Assembly (NCBI GenBank): GCA_016294075.1
Contig: JAEDCQ010000019.1
Span: 1 to 31,190, forward strand
DNA: 31,190 bases
DNA from: Lachnospiraceae bacterium
GTDB lineage: Bacteria; Bacillota; Clostridia; Lachnospirales; Lachnospiraceae
Reading direction: 5' to 3'
Positions 7,750 through 15,465 of this stretch are shown here, piece by piece; within the stretch, counting starts at the first letter, position 1; the number at the start of each line of letters is the position of its first letter. Below the pieces are notes generated by a model, which saw nothing but the letters and a program-made list of their open reading frames with translations, did no database searches and was not told the origin of the DNA. The position numbers were made by a program, and so were the translations under genes.

Positions 7750-10700
7750 ATGGGAATTGTATTTTCCGAAGAACAGAATTTGGTAATTAATCTTAGAAAC
7801 CGCAATATTCTTGTGTCGGCAGCAGCGGGAAGCGGAAAGACGACGGTATTGGTAGAGCGTATCATACGTTTGATTAGTGATGAAGAAAATCCGGTTGATA
7901 TCGACCATCTTTTGATTGTAACATTTACCAAAGCGGCGGCTGCATCTATGCGGGAAAAAATCAGCGAGGCTATTGTAAAGAAGCTGGAGGAGCATTACAG
8001 TGACCACCTGCAGAAACAGGAAACTCTGCTTCATCATGCACAGATTACGACAATTGACAGCTTTTGCCTCTTTATTCTACAGAATAATTTTAATGATATC
8101 GGATTAGACCCGGGTTTCCGTGTGGCGGATGAAGGAGAAATACGTCTGCTGAAAGAAGATATCATGGAACAGATGCTTGCAAGGCGGCTGGAGCAATCCA
8201 GGTCAGAGGGGAAAGCAGGAAGCTTTTCGCATCTGCTGGACAGATTTGTTAAGGGAAGCAGGGCAGATGCGCTGAGTGATATTTTATTTTCACTCTATAA
8301 CAGAGCATTAAGCTATCCTTTCCCGGATGAGTGGCTTTTAGAAAGAAAAAAAGATTATGAGGGCTCCACGCCGGAAGAATTATGCAGTTTTATATGGATG
8401 CAGGAGCTTTTCTCCTATGCAAAACGGAATATTGAAGTCTGTAAGGAGATAGCGCTTGAAAACATCAGTATCTGTGAAGAAGCGTCAGGTCCCGTACAAT
8501 ATCTTCCGATGGCAGAAGCGGATTATGCGTTTGCGCAAAATCTTCTGCAGTCCTGCTCCTTTACGGAGCTTCATGAGAAAATGCAGTCGCTTTCTTTTAT
8601 GACGCTTTCCCGCAAAAAGGATGAGAATGCGGATATTTTGTTAAAAGAGCGTGTAAAGAAGAATCGTGAGGAAATGAAGGACATTCTGAAAGACTTACAG
8701 AAGGATTTCTTTTCCTTTTCAATGGAAGAGATGCTTGCCGGTTTTCGGGAAAATGACCGTATAGTAAATGAAATATGCGATACATTGCTTGATTTTCATA
8801 AACGTTTTACGGAAAGCAAAAAAGAAAAAAAGCTGATAGATTTTTCCGACATGGAGCATTATGCATTACAGATTCTTCTAAAAAAAGAAGATGATAAATA
8901 TGTACCCTCAAAAACAGCATTGGAATACCGCAGATATTTTCATGAAATTATGATTGATGAATATCAGGATTCCAATCTTGTACAGGAATTGCTTTTAAAA
9001 ACAATTTCCGGTGAGGATGACGGTATTTTCAATCGTTTTATGGTAGGAGATGTAAAGCAGAGCATCTATCAGTTCCGTCTGGCACGTCCGCAGATTTTTA
9101 TGGAAAAGTATGATACATACGAAAAAGAGGTACGTGATGATACACTCCTTCAGCGGATTGATTTGGCGAAAAATTATCGTAGCCGCAGGGAAATCATAGA
9201 AGGTGTCAATTACCTTTTTTATCGCATCATGGGACGCGATTTGGGGAATGTAGCTTATGATGAGGAAAGTGCATTATATCCGGGCGCTTCCTATCCGGAA
9301 AAAACAGGGGAAACGGATGGCGTTGAGCTGCTTCTTGCAAAAAAGGATGAGGATAGTAAAGATAAAAAGGAACAGGAGGCAAGGCTTGTATCGCAGCGGA
9401 TTAAAGAACTGCTGCGTTCCTATAAAGTAACGGATGAAGCTGACGGACAGCCGAGGCCTGCAAGGTATGGCGACATAGTAATTCTGCTTCGTAAGCTTAA
9501 GGATTGGGACGAAGCCTTTAAACATGTGTTTGAAGAGGAAGGAATCCCTGTTTATGTGGAAAAGAGCACGGGGTATTTCGAAACAGGTGAGATACGGACA
9601 ATACTAAATTTTTTGAAAGCATTGGATAATCCGAAGCAGGATATTCCTCTCTTCGGTACGATGATATCGTGGTTTGGAAAATTTACCAATGAGGAGCTTT
9701 CTGTTATACAAAGTCAGAAAATGGATTCTTTATATGAGGGAGTATGTTCTTTTGCCGGGAAAGAGGAAGAAGAGTACCGCCCGCTGCAGGAAAAATGCAA
9801 AACCTTTTTAAACTGGTTTTCTGCTTATCGGGAGCAGATTGCATATGAGCCGATTCATAAAATTTTACGTCATTTAATAAAAGAAAGCGGTTATCTGTAT
9901 GAGGTTGCTTCGCTTCCTTCAGGAACCCAGCGCCTTGCCAATGTCAGGATGCTTCTTACCAAGGCAGAAAGCTTTGAAAAATCAAGCTATAGCGGGTTGT
10001 TTCATTTTATCCGGTATATTGAAAAAATGCAGAAGTACGATGTGGATTTCGGGGAAGCCGCAGCAGGGGATTCGCAGAATGATGTAGTACGGATTATGAC
10101 GATTCATAAGAGCAAAGGGCTTGAGTTTCCTATTTGTTTTATTGCAGGATGTGCAGGAGCGTTTCATACAAAAGACACATCGGCGGATGTTATCTGTGAC
10201 TCCAATTACGGAATAGGGATGGATTATGTGGATATCCCAAACCGTGTAAAATATCGTGATATCCGTAAATGCTTTCTCGCAAGGTATATGAAGGAGGAAA
10301 GCATGGGAGAGGAACTGCGGGTATTGTATGTAGCAATGACCCGCGCAAAAGAAAAACTGATTCTGACCGGAATCTGTAATGATTTCGGGAAACTGGCAGA
10401 TGCTTTTCATTTGCAGAAAAAAGCTGACAGAATTCTTCCATTTATAAAGCGTGCAAATGCAAAATCCTTCCTTGACTGGATTACAGCCGCAATGTCAAAT
10501 CATCCTTCCTTTATAAAAGCAATGGAGGAATCCGGACTAAACATGTCCGATATGGCGGATGCTTCTGCTCCGCATATAGAAGTCAGATGCCTTACACCGC
10601 AGCAGTTTAAAGAACGGACCATGGAAACAGACATAGAACAAGGGGTGCGGAAGAATAGATTGCTTTCGATGCTTAAAGATTGTGATAATAGGGCTCTGAA

Positions 10701-11451
10701 TAATACCGCTGAGTGTGACAGCTCATGTAATGCGCTTAAGGAACAGCTTACATTTGTGTATCCGCATGAAAGCCTAAACGGCCTTTATACCAAAACCTCG
10801 GTATCTGAATTGAAAATGGCGGCAATGCACAAAGCCTATGAGAAGGAGTCTATGGAGGATGAGCCTGTGAAGTTGTTCCCGACAGAGGAAATCAGCCCGT
10901 ATATTCCAAACTTTGCAAAGGAGAGCCGTGAGGTCAGCGGAAGTGAAAGGGGTAGTGCGTATCATCGTCTGTTGGAGCTGTTTGATTTTGCAGAGTTTAT
11001 GAACACAAACGTAAAAATCAGGGACTGTATGAATGAATATGCGGAAAGCGGACGAATTACAGAGGAAGAGCTTTCCCTGATTAATCCGGCAAAAATAAAT
11101 ACCTTTTTAGACTCTCCGGTTGCATTGCGTATGGGCAGGGCACAGGAGCTGGGAAATCTCCATAAAGAGCAGCCCTTTGTTCTGGGAATTGAGGCAAGCC
11201 GTTTATCGGATGAATTTCCATCCGAAGAAAAGGTGTTGATTCAGGGTATTATTGACGTATATTTTGTTGAAGATAATGAGATTGTATTGCTGGATTATAA
11301 AACCGATGCAATAAAGTCTGCGGATGAACTGATAAAACGCTACCGTACACAGATGGATTATTATGCGGAAGCATTGGAAAAAATAACCGGTCTCAGAGTA
11401 AAAGAGAAGATATTATACTCATTTGCGCTGGAAAAAGAAATCCTTATATAA
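7750..11451 (+). CDS. addA: ATP-dependent helicase/nuclease subunit A (AddA)
   Basis: The 1233-residue AddA subunit: a UvrD/RecB-like superfamily 1A helicase with a C-terminal nuclease, partner of AddB in break resection. Helicase motifs appear in order: Walker A AAAGSGKTT (24-32), Walker B MIDEYQDSN (about 401-409), GDVKQSIYQFR (motif III), KNYRSR (motif IV), MTIHKSKGLEFP (motif V) and LYVAMTRAKEKL (motif VI, about 859). The nuclease carries GIIDVYF and LLDYKTD (about 1180-1186). It starts at ATG 7750 after GAGGA and forms an operon with addB. It ends five bases before the stem of a strong terminator. It is intact and of normal length. Confidence 0.97.
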   Translation: MGIVFSEEQNLVINLRNRNILVSAAAGSGKTTVLVERIIRLISDEENPVDIDHLLIVTFTKAAAASMREKISEAIVKKLEEHYSDHLQKQETLLHHAQITTIDSFCLFILQNNFNDIGLDPGFRVADEGEIRLLKEDIMEQMLARRLEQSRSEGKAGSFSHLLDRFVKGSRADALSDILFSLYNRALSYPFPDEWLLERKKDYEGSTPEELCSFIWMQELFSYAKRNIEVCKEIALENISICEEASGPVQYLPMAEADYAFAQNLLQSCSFTELHEKMQSLSFMTLSRKKDENADILLKERVKKNREEMKDILKDLQKDFFSFSMEEMLAGFRENDRIVNEICDTLLDFHKRFTESKKEKKLIDFSDMEHYALQILLKKEDDKYVPSKTALEYRRYFHEIMIDEYQDSNLVQELLLKTISGEDDGIFNRFMVGDVKQSIYQFRLARPQIFMEKYDTYEKEVRDDTLLQRIDLAKNYRSRREIIEGVNYLFYRIMGRDLGNVAYDEESALYPGASYPEKTGETDGVELLLAKKDEDSKDKKEQEARLVSQRIKELLRSYKVTDEADGQPRPARYGDIVILLRKLKDWDEAFKHVFEEEGIPVYVEKSTGYFETGEIRTILNFLKALDNPKQDIPLFGTMISWFGKFTNEELSVIQSQKMDSLYEGVCSFAGKEEEEYRPLQEKCKTFLNWFSAYREQIAYEPIHKILRHLIKESGYLYEVASLPSGTQRLANVRMLLTKAESFEKSSYSGLFHFIRYIEKMQKYDVDFGEAAAGDSQNDVVRIMTIHKSKGLEFPICFIAGCAGAFHTKDTSADVICDSNYGIGMDYVDIPNRVKYRDIRKCFLARYMKEESMGEELRVLYVAMTRAKEKLILTGICNDFGKLADAFHLQKKADRILPFIKRANAKSFLDWITAAMSNHPSFIKAMEESGLNMSDMADASAPHIEVRCLTPQQFKERTMETDIEQGVRKNRLLSMLKDCDNRALNNTAECDSSCNALKEQLTFVYPHESLNGLYTKTSVSELKMAAMHKAYEKESMEDEPVKLFPTEEISPYIPNFAKESREVSGSERGSAYHRLLELFDFAEFMNTNVKIRDCMNEYAESGRITEEELSLINPAKINTFLDSPVALRMGRAQELGNLHKEQPFVLGIEASRLSDEFPSEEKVLIQGIIDVYFVEDNEIVLLDYKTDAIKSADELIKRYRTQMDYYAEALEKITGLRVKEKILYSFALEKEILI

Positions 11452-11455
11452 ACAG

Positions 11456-11482
11456 AAGCCCTTCCTGTCCGGAAGGGCTTTT
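11456..11482. terminator. Bidirectional terminator between addA and thiT
   Basis: Perfect ten-base stem AAGCCCTTCC/GGAAGGGCTT (11456-11465 and 11471-11480) with a five-base loop. It ends in TTTT on the plus strand and continues as TT on the minus strand after the symmetric AA. It lies between convergent genes. Confidence 0.85.
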
Positions 11483-11492
11483 AAAATATGTA

Positions 11493-12041
11493 TCAGCTTA
11501 ATGCCATTTTCTTTAACTCGGCAAATGCCCGGCGTACCGGCGGGAGCGCAAGAAGTACTAATGTTAAGATGACTTCCGGGATAATATAACTCATGTTATA
11601 TACAATACCGCCCCAGATTGCTGCAACATTCCCCATCAAATCGCCGACATAGGTGGTATAGAAGATAACACCGGAAATGCAGTGTACAAGAAGTCTTCCC
11701 ATGGATCCTGCAAGGAATCCCTTTATCAGCCCGTTTTTGGAGTTGCAAAAAAATCCGGATAATCCCAGGGCACCAAATGCGAGAGGAAAATCCAATACGA
11801 CCTGAAGAGGATGTACGACATACGGACCGACGATAAATTGAAGAATACCGTATGCGATTGCTGCAATCAGACTGATTTTCGGACCATACCAATAACCGAT
11901 TAAACAGATGATGAGCATTGAAAATAGGGTAACACTTCCGCCGTTTGGAAGGGACGGGAGCTTAATTACAACCGAAATTACGGTTGCGAGTGCAATTGCC
12001 ATTGCGGAAAATACGATTTGTTTTGTTGTAATTTTTGACAT
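11493..12041 (-). CDS. thiT: Energy-coupled thiamine transporter S component ThiT
   Basis: A 182-residue integral membrane protein with about six hydrophobic helices. It is the substrate-binding S component of an energy-coupling factor (ECF) transporter and imports thiamine using the shared EcfAAT module, which is not in this window. The pattern KQIVFSAMAIALATVISVV at the start, GYWYGPKISLIAAIAYG in the middle and FLAGSMGRLLVHCISGVIFY later is typical of ThiT/YuaJ. The assignment is made firm by the TPP riboswitch directly upstream. Start ATG 12041 follows GGAGG by seven bases. It is a single-gene transcription unit, convergent with addA. Confidence 0.93.
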   Translation of the reverse strand: MSKITTKQIVFSAMAIALATVISVVIKLPSLPNGGSVTLFSMLIICLIGYWYGPKISLIAAIAYGILQFIVGPYVVHPLQVVLDFPLAFGALGLSGFFCNSKNGLIKGFLAGSMGRLLVHCISGVIFYTTYVGDLMGNVAAIWGGIVYNMSYIIPEVILTLVLLALPPVRRAFAELKKMALS

Positions 12042-12048
12042 AAAAAAA

Positions 12049-12070
12049 CCTCCTTGTCATGCCTGGGAGG
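12049..12070 (-). promoter_or_regulatory. Ribosome-binding-site-masking hairpin of the thiT leader
   Basis: On the minus strand, CCTCC (12070-12066) can pair with the thiT ribosome binding site GGAGG (12053-12049) across a 12-base loop. It lies between the TPP aptamer and the start codon, and no T-run terminator is present there, so translational control is the likelier mode. The pairing is seen; the switching is inferred. Confidence 0.55.
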
Positions 12071-12107
12071 GAAATACCAATAAATCGACCGTATAGCGCG
12101 TCGACTA

Positions 12108-12195
12108 TTGCTGCTTCCTTACGCCGGTATTATCCGGTTCAAGTAATGAGGGTTAGAATCAAAGATTCAATCTCAGCAGATGCACCCCTAGCATG
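12108..12195 (-). ncRNA. TPP riboswitch (THI element) upstream of thiT
   Basis: Read on the minus strand, the conserved THI-box segments appear in order and with normal spacing: GCTAGGGGTGC, CTGCTGAGA, AACCCT, TTGAACCGGATAATACCGGCG and TAAGGAAGC. These form the pyrimidine-binding and pyrophosphate-binding arms of the thiamine pyrophosphate aptamer. The closing stem is TGCT/AGCA. Binding of TPP is expected to lower thiT expression. The 3' end of the aptamer is about 65 bases before the start codon. Confidence 0.95.
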
Positions 12196-12199
12196 TTGT

Positions 12200-12228
12200 A
12201 TTATATTTTTGAAACTGTTTAACAACAA
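12200..12228 (-). promoter_or_regulatory. Promoter of the TPP riboswitch-thiT transcript
   Basis: On the minus strand, TTGTTG (12228-12223) and a perfect TATAAT (12205-12200) are 17 bases apart. The start would fall at about 12193, right at the 5' edge of the aptamer. A second possible pair lies farther upstream (TTGACT with TATCTT, 17-base spacing, roughly 12272-12244). Confidence 0.65.
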
Positions 12229-12301
12229 TTTCCTATTTCCTCTAAAAGATACATTTATTCTACAAAAAAGTCAACAGAAAAAAACAACAGACAGAATTGT
12301 C

Positions 12302-12325
12302 AACAGACGGCATTGTCTGTTTTTT
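12302..12325 (+). terminator. Orphan terminator-like hairpin
   Basis: Stem AACAGAC/GTCTGTT (12302-12308 and 12315-12321), six-base loop, then a T-run to 12325. No plus-strand gene lies directly upstream, so what it would terminate is unclear. It sits between the divergent thiT and HAD promoters and may insulate them. Confidence 0.5.
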
Positions 12326-12327
12326 CG

Positions 12328-12356
12328 TTGTTGATTGAATCGGGGTATGATATAGT
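12328..12356 (+). promoter_or_regulatory. Promoter of the HAD phosphatase gene
   Basis: TTGTTG (12328-12333) and TATAGT (12351-12356) are 17 bases apart, about 27 bases upstream of the start codon. Confidence 0.5.
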
Positions 12357-12382
12357 AAAAAAGAAACGGAAGGAAAGAGACT

Positions 12383-13042
12383 ATGTTTCAATATATTTTG
12401 TTTGATCTTGACGGCACGTTAACCAATCCGAAGATTGGAATTACCAAGTGTGTGCAGTATGCATTGATGAGTCTTGGAATAGAAGAACAGAATCTGGACA
12501 AGCTTGAGCCTTTTATCGGACCTCCGCTTACAGACAGCTTTGAACAGTTTTATGGTCTTTCCAAAGAGCAGACGGACCTGGGCGTTAAAAAGTACAGAGA
12601 GCGTTTTTCTGCGGTTGGATTATATGAAAACGAGATGTATCCGGGAATTGATACGATGTTAAGGGTATTGTCGGAAAGAGGAATACAGCTTGCAGTTGCA
12701 TCCAGTAAACCGGAGATTTTTGTCGAAAAAATTTTAGAGCATTTCAAGATTCGTGAGTATTTTTCAGTAGTTGTGGGAAGCGAATTGGACGGAAGAAGAG
12801 TACAAAAAGAAGAGGTTGTGAAGGAAGCCCTGCGAAGGCTGGGTATTTCCGCATCCAAAAAAGCAAATCCTGCATGTGCCATGGTCGGAGACAGGAAGTT
12901 TGATGTGGAGGGGGCACAAGCCATGCGGCTTGTATCCGTTGCAGTAACCTATGGCTTTGCGCAAGGAGATGAGCTTGTACTTGCAAAACCCGACTATATT
13001 GTGCAGACAGTGGATGAATTGCAAAGAATACTGCTTCAATAG
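12383..13042 (+). CDS. HAD-superfamily hydrolase, phosphoglycolate phosphatase / 5'-nucleotidase-like
   Basis: A 219-residue HAD subfamily IA phosphatase. Motif I is FDLDGTLT (nucleophile Asp8, acid/base Asp10), motif II is VASSK, and motif IV is VGDRKFD. A helical cap lies between motifs I and II. Segments such as GITKCVQYAL, FIGPPLTDSF and SELDGRR match the Gph-like group often annotated as 5'-nucleotidase-type HAD phosphatases. The substrate (phosphoglycolate, a nucleotide, or a general sugar phosphate) cannot be told from sequence. It starts at ATG 12383 after GGAAAGAG. The CPBP protein gene follows after 32 bases and is probably co-transcribed. Confidence 0.88.
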   Translation: MFQYILFDLDGTLTNPKIGITKCVQYALMSLGIEEQNLDKLEPFIGPPLTDSFEQFYGLSKEQTDLGVKKYRERFSAVGLYENEMYPGIDTMLRVLSERGIQLAVASSKPEIFVEKILEHFKIREYFSVVVGSELDGRRVQKEEVVKEALRRLGISASKKANPACAMVGDRKFDVEGAQAMRLVSVAVTYGFAQGDELVLAKPDYIVQTVDELQRILLQ

Positions 13043-13074
13043 ATTTAAAATGTACCATAAAAAGGAATATAAAT

Positions 13075-13932
13075 ATGAAATGGATTTCATTTAGTTGGAT
13101 ACAGCCGCTGCAGGGGCGGGTAAAAACAGAATTGCCTCCGGAAAAGAGTTCCTTTTTAAAAGCATTGAGTATTATTACTCCCATACTTATATACTATGCT
13201 GTCAATAGTTTCGGAATTATTCTTTTTGCATATTTTATGAGGTGGATTTCCGTACAGAGCGGTTCGTGGTCTGTATTAGCAGAGATACTACGGAAATATT
13301 CTTCCATGGTATCCGGTATTGTAAACGGTTTATCCATGTTGCTTGGTGCAGGTGCTGTTACGGTTTTCTTTTTAAAGGAGACGCCGCGGATATTGTTGCC
13401 TGATTCACATAAAAAAGACATCCCGCTCTTATTATTATTGGGCGCATCAAGTGCTTTGTGCCTTAATATCTTATTTGGCCTTTTGCATATTACGGCAAGT
13501 AGTGAAGCCTATTCGGAAGTAGCCGACAGGCAGTTTGCCCTGCCATTGTGGGCAGGTATTGTTTTATACGGATTGATTTCTCCTGTTGCAGAAGAAATTG
13601 TATTTCGTGGATTGGTTTATAACAGACTGTGCAGACAGTTTGGATTGCCCTTTGCAATCATAGGTTCATCGTTCCTTTTCGGAATATATCATGGCAATGC
13701 TGTTCAGGCATTGTATGGTTTTATTCTGGGACTCCTGATTGCGGTTTTATATGAGAAATATGCATCCTTTGTTGTGCCTGTTTTGCTGCACGGTGCGGCG
13801 AATATCTGTGTTTATGTAATAACTTCTGATATAAGCCTTTCCAAAGAACTTATGACGTCGCAGCTTTGTGTTGCCGGCGGTGTACTTACGGTATGTTTAT
13901 TCCTGTTACTGGTATTTCATAAAGAAAAATAG
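13075..13932 (+). CDS. CPBP-family intramembrane glutamic endopeptidase (CAAX/Abi type)
   Basis: A 285-residue membrane protein with about eight hydrophobic segments. The three signature elements of CPBP/Abi metalloproteases are present and intact: EEIVFRG (Glu173, Glu174, Arg178), FGIYHGN (His206) and LLHGAAN (His239, Asn243). In eukaryotes the relatives process CAAX proteins; in Firmicutes many are linked to bacteriocin self-protection or have no known substrate. A short cytoplasmic N-terminus of about 35 residues precedes the first membrane segment. Start ATG 13075 follows AAGGAA. It lies 32 bases after the HAD gene. No bacteriocin precursor is visible nearby, so the substrate is unknown. 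Confidence 0.88.
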   Translation: MKWISFSWIQPLQGRVKTELPPEKSSFLKALSIITPILIYYAVNSFGIILFAYFMRWISVQSGSWSVLAEILRKYSSMVSGIVNGLSMLLGAGAVTVFFLKETPRILLPDSHKKDIPLLLLLGASSALCLNILFGLLHITASSEAYSEVADRQFALPLWAGIVLYGLISPVAEEIVFRGLVYNRLCRQFGLPFAIIGSSFLFGIYHGNAVQALYGFILGLLIAVLYEKYASFVVPVLLHGAANICVYVITSDISLSKELMTSQLCVAGGVLTVCLFLLLVFHKEK

Positions 13933-13989
13933 TTATTTACTTTTATAAAGAAGAATACGATTAAAGAAAAGAATACGAAGGGGGAAAAT

Positions 13990-15381
13990 ATGTTACAGTT
14001 AATCGAATCCGTAAACTCAGCAGTAAACAATTTTATATGGGGTGTGCCTGCAATGATTTGTATTATCGGGGTGGGCTTATACCTTAGTATCAGGATGCGG
14101 TTTATTCAATTACGAAAGCTTCCGCTTGCACTTCGGGAAACCATTGGAAAAGTCTTTCATAAGAAGGAAGCGGCAAAAGGTTCACTCACACCGTTTCAGG
14201 CAGTTTGTACGGCACTTGCGGCAACTGTCGGCACCGGAAATATTGCCGGAGTAGCGGGAGCAATTGCGATTGGCGGTCCGGGAGCAGTATTCTGGATGTG
14301 GATATCCGCATTGTTAGGAATGTGTACAAAGTTTTCGGAGGTTATTTTAGCGGTTCACTTCAGAGAACGGAATGAGCAGGGAGACCTTGTGGGTGGTCCA
14401 ATGTATTTTATTAAGAATGGTCTGGGCAAAAAATGGCAGTGGCTCGCCGTGTTGTTTTCCGTATTTGGTATTTTTACCGTATTCGGAACGGGTAATGCAA
14501 CACAGGTCAATACAATTACCACAGCAATAAACTCGGCTTTGCTAAACTATAACATAATCCCTGAAACAGCAGTGAAAACAAGTAACCTATTGATTGGCAG
14601 CATTATTATGATTTTAGTCGGCTGTGTGCTGCTTGGAGGAATTAAGAGGATCGGAAGCGTAACGGAGCGACTTGTTCCTTTTATGGCAGTGCTATACATA
14701 ATTCTTGCAGCCGGTGTTGTACTCTGTAATATAAAGGCTGTACCGGAAGTGTTATTTTCTATTGTATACGGTGCATTTAATCCTTCTGCGATTACAGGCG
14801 GTATTGTGGGAAGCTTTTTCATGAGTATGAAAAAGGGTGTTTCCAGAGGTATTTTCTCAAACGAGGCAGGACTCGGTACCGGCTCCATCGCACATGCATG
14901 TGCAGATACATCGGAACCGGTAAAGCAGGGCTTTTTCGGTATTTTTGAGGTTTTTGCGGATACCATTATAATTTGTACGCTTACTGCATTGACCATACTT
15001 TGCAGCGGTGTGCCAATCTGTTATGGAGAAGCGGCAGGTGCGGAACTGACAATTTCCGGGTTTACTGCAACGTATGGTAATTGGATTTCCGTATTTACTG
15101 CTGTTGCAATGTGCTGCTTTGCATTTTCAACGATTTTGGGCTGGGGATTATACGGAGCACGTTGTGTAGAATTCTTATTTTCAGCGAGGGCTATCAAACC
15201 GTTTATGATACTTTATTCTATGGTTGCCATTATCGGTGCGACACAGGATTTGGGACTTATCTGGAGCATCTCCGATACCTGTAACGGGTTAATGGCAATT
15301 CCGAACTTGATTGCCGTATTTCTTTTATCCGGTACGGTAATGAAATTAGTAAAGGAATATATGGATAAACAGAAAAAATAA
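13990..15381 (+). CDS. Alanine/glycine:sodium symporter, AGCS family
   Basis: A 463-residue transporter of the alanine or glycine:cation symporter family, which imports small neutral amino acids with Na+. The family signature is clear in CTALAATVGTGNIAGVAGAI followed by IGGPGAVFWMW (residues about 75-106). The later GGPMYFIKNGLG and FSNEAGLGTGSIAHA also match. About ten membrane helices are expected. The start is ATG 13990 with a strong AAGGGGG ribosome binding site. It follows the CPBP gene by 57 bases; I see no clear promoter or terminator in that gap, so it may be read from upstream. No obvious terminator follows it before the next promoter. Confidence 0.93.
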   Translation: MLQLIESVNSAVNNFIWGVPAMICIIGVGLYLSIRMRFIQLRKLPLALRETIGKVFHKKEAAKGSLTPFQAVCTALAATVGTGNIAGVAGAIAIGGPGAVFWMWISALLGMCTKFSEVILAVHFRERNEQGDLVGGPMYFIKNGLGKKWQWLAVLFSVFGIFTVFGTGNATQVNTITTAINSALLNYNIIPETAVKTSNLLIGSIIMILVGCVLLGGIKRIGSVTERLVPFMAVLYIILAAGVVLCNIKAVPEVLFSIVYGAFNPSAITGGIVGSFFMSMKKGVSRGIFSNEAGLGTGSIAHACADTSEPVKQGFFGIFEVFADTIIICTLTALTILCSGVPICYGEAAGAELTISGFTATYGNWISVFTAVAMCCFAFSTILGWGLYGARCVEFLFSARAIKPFMILYSMVAIIGATQDLGLIWSISDTCNGLMAIPNLIAVFLLSGTVMKLVKEYMDKQKK

Positions 15382-15405
15382 ATTTAAACTTTTCCGTTTC
15401 ATCTA

Positions 15406-15434
15406 TTGCAAATAGAACAGATGTTTGGTACTAT
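15406..15434 (+). promoter_or_regulatory. Promoter of the radical SAM-DUF4130 repair operon
   Basis: TTGCAA (15406-15411) and TACTAT (15429-15434) are 17 bases apart. The spacer is almost filled by the first SOS box, and the predicted start at about 15441 lies within the second. Confidence 0.6.
15415..15427. promoter_or_regulatory. LexA/DinR SOS box 1
   Basis: GAACAGATGTTTG matches the Gram-positive LexA (DinR) consensus GAACRNRYGTTY at every defined position. It lies between the -35 and -10 boxes, where a bound repressor would block RNA polymerase. Confidence 0.8.
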
Positions 15435-15439
15435 ATAAA

Positions 15440-15452
15440 CAAACATATGTTC
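15440..15452. promoter_or_regulatory. LexA/DinR SOS box 2
   Basis: CAAACATATGTTC reads GAACATATGTTTG on the minus strand, again a full match to GAACRNRYGTTY. It differs from box 1 by a single base, has the opposite orientation and covers the likely transcription start. The two boxes are 25 bases apart start to start. Confidence 0.8.
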
Positions 15453-15465
15453 TGCGAGGTATGAA

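Noticed and set aside
7543..8037. Minus-strand open frame of 164 codons across the addB-addA junction
   Set aside because: Antisense shadow of two intact genes, with atypical low-complexity composition.
12059..12334. Plus-strand open frame of 91 codons upstream of the HAD gene
   Set aside because: It runs antisense through the TPP riboswitch and its promoter; the RNA explains the conservation better.
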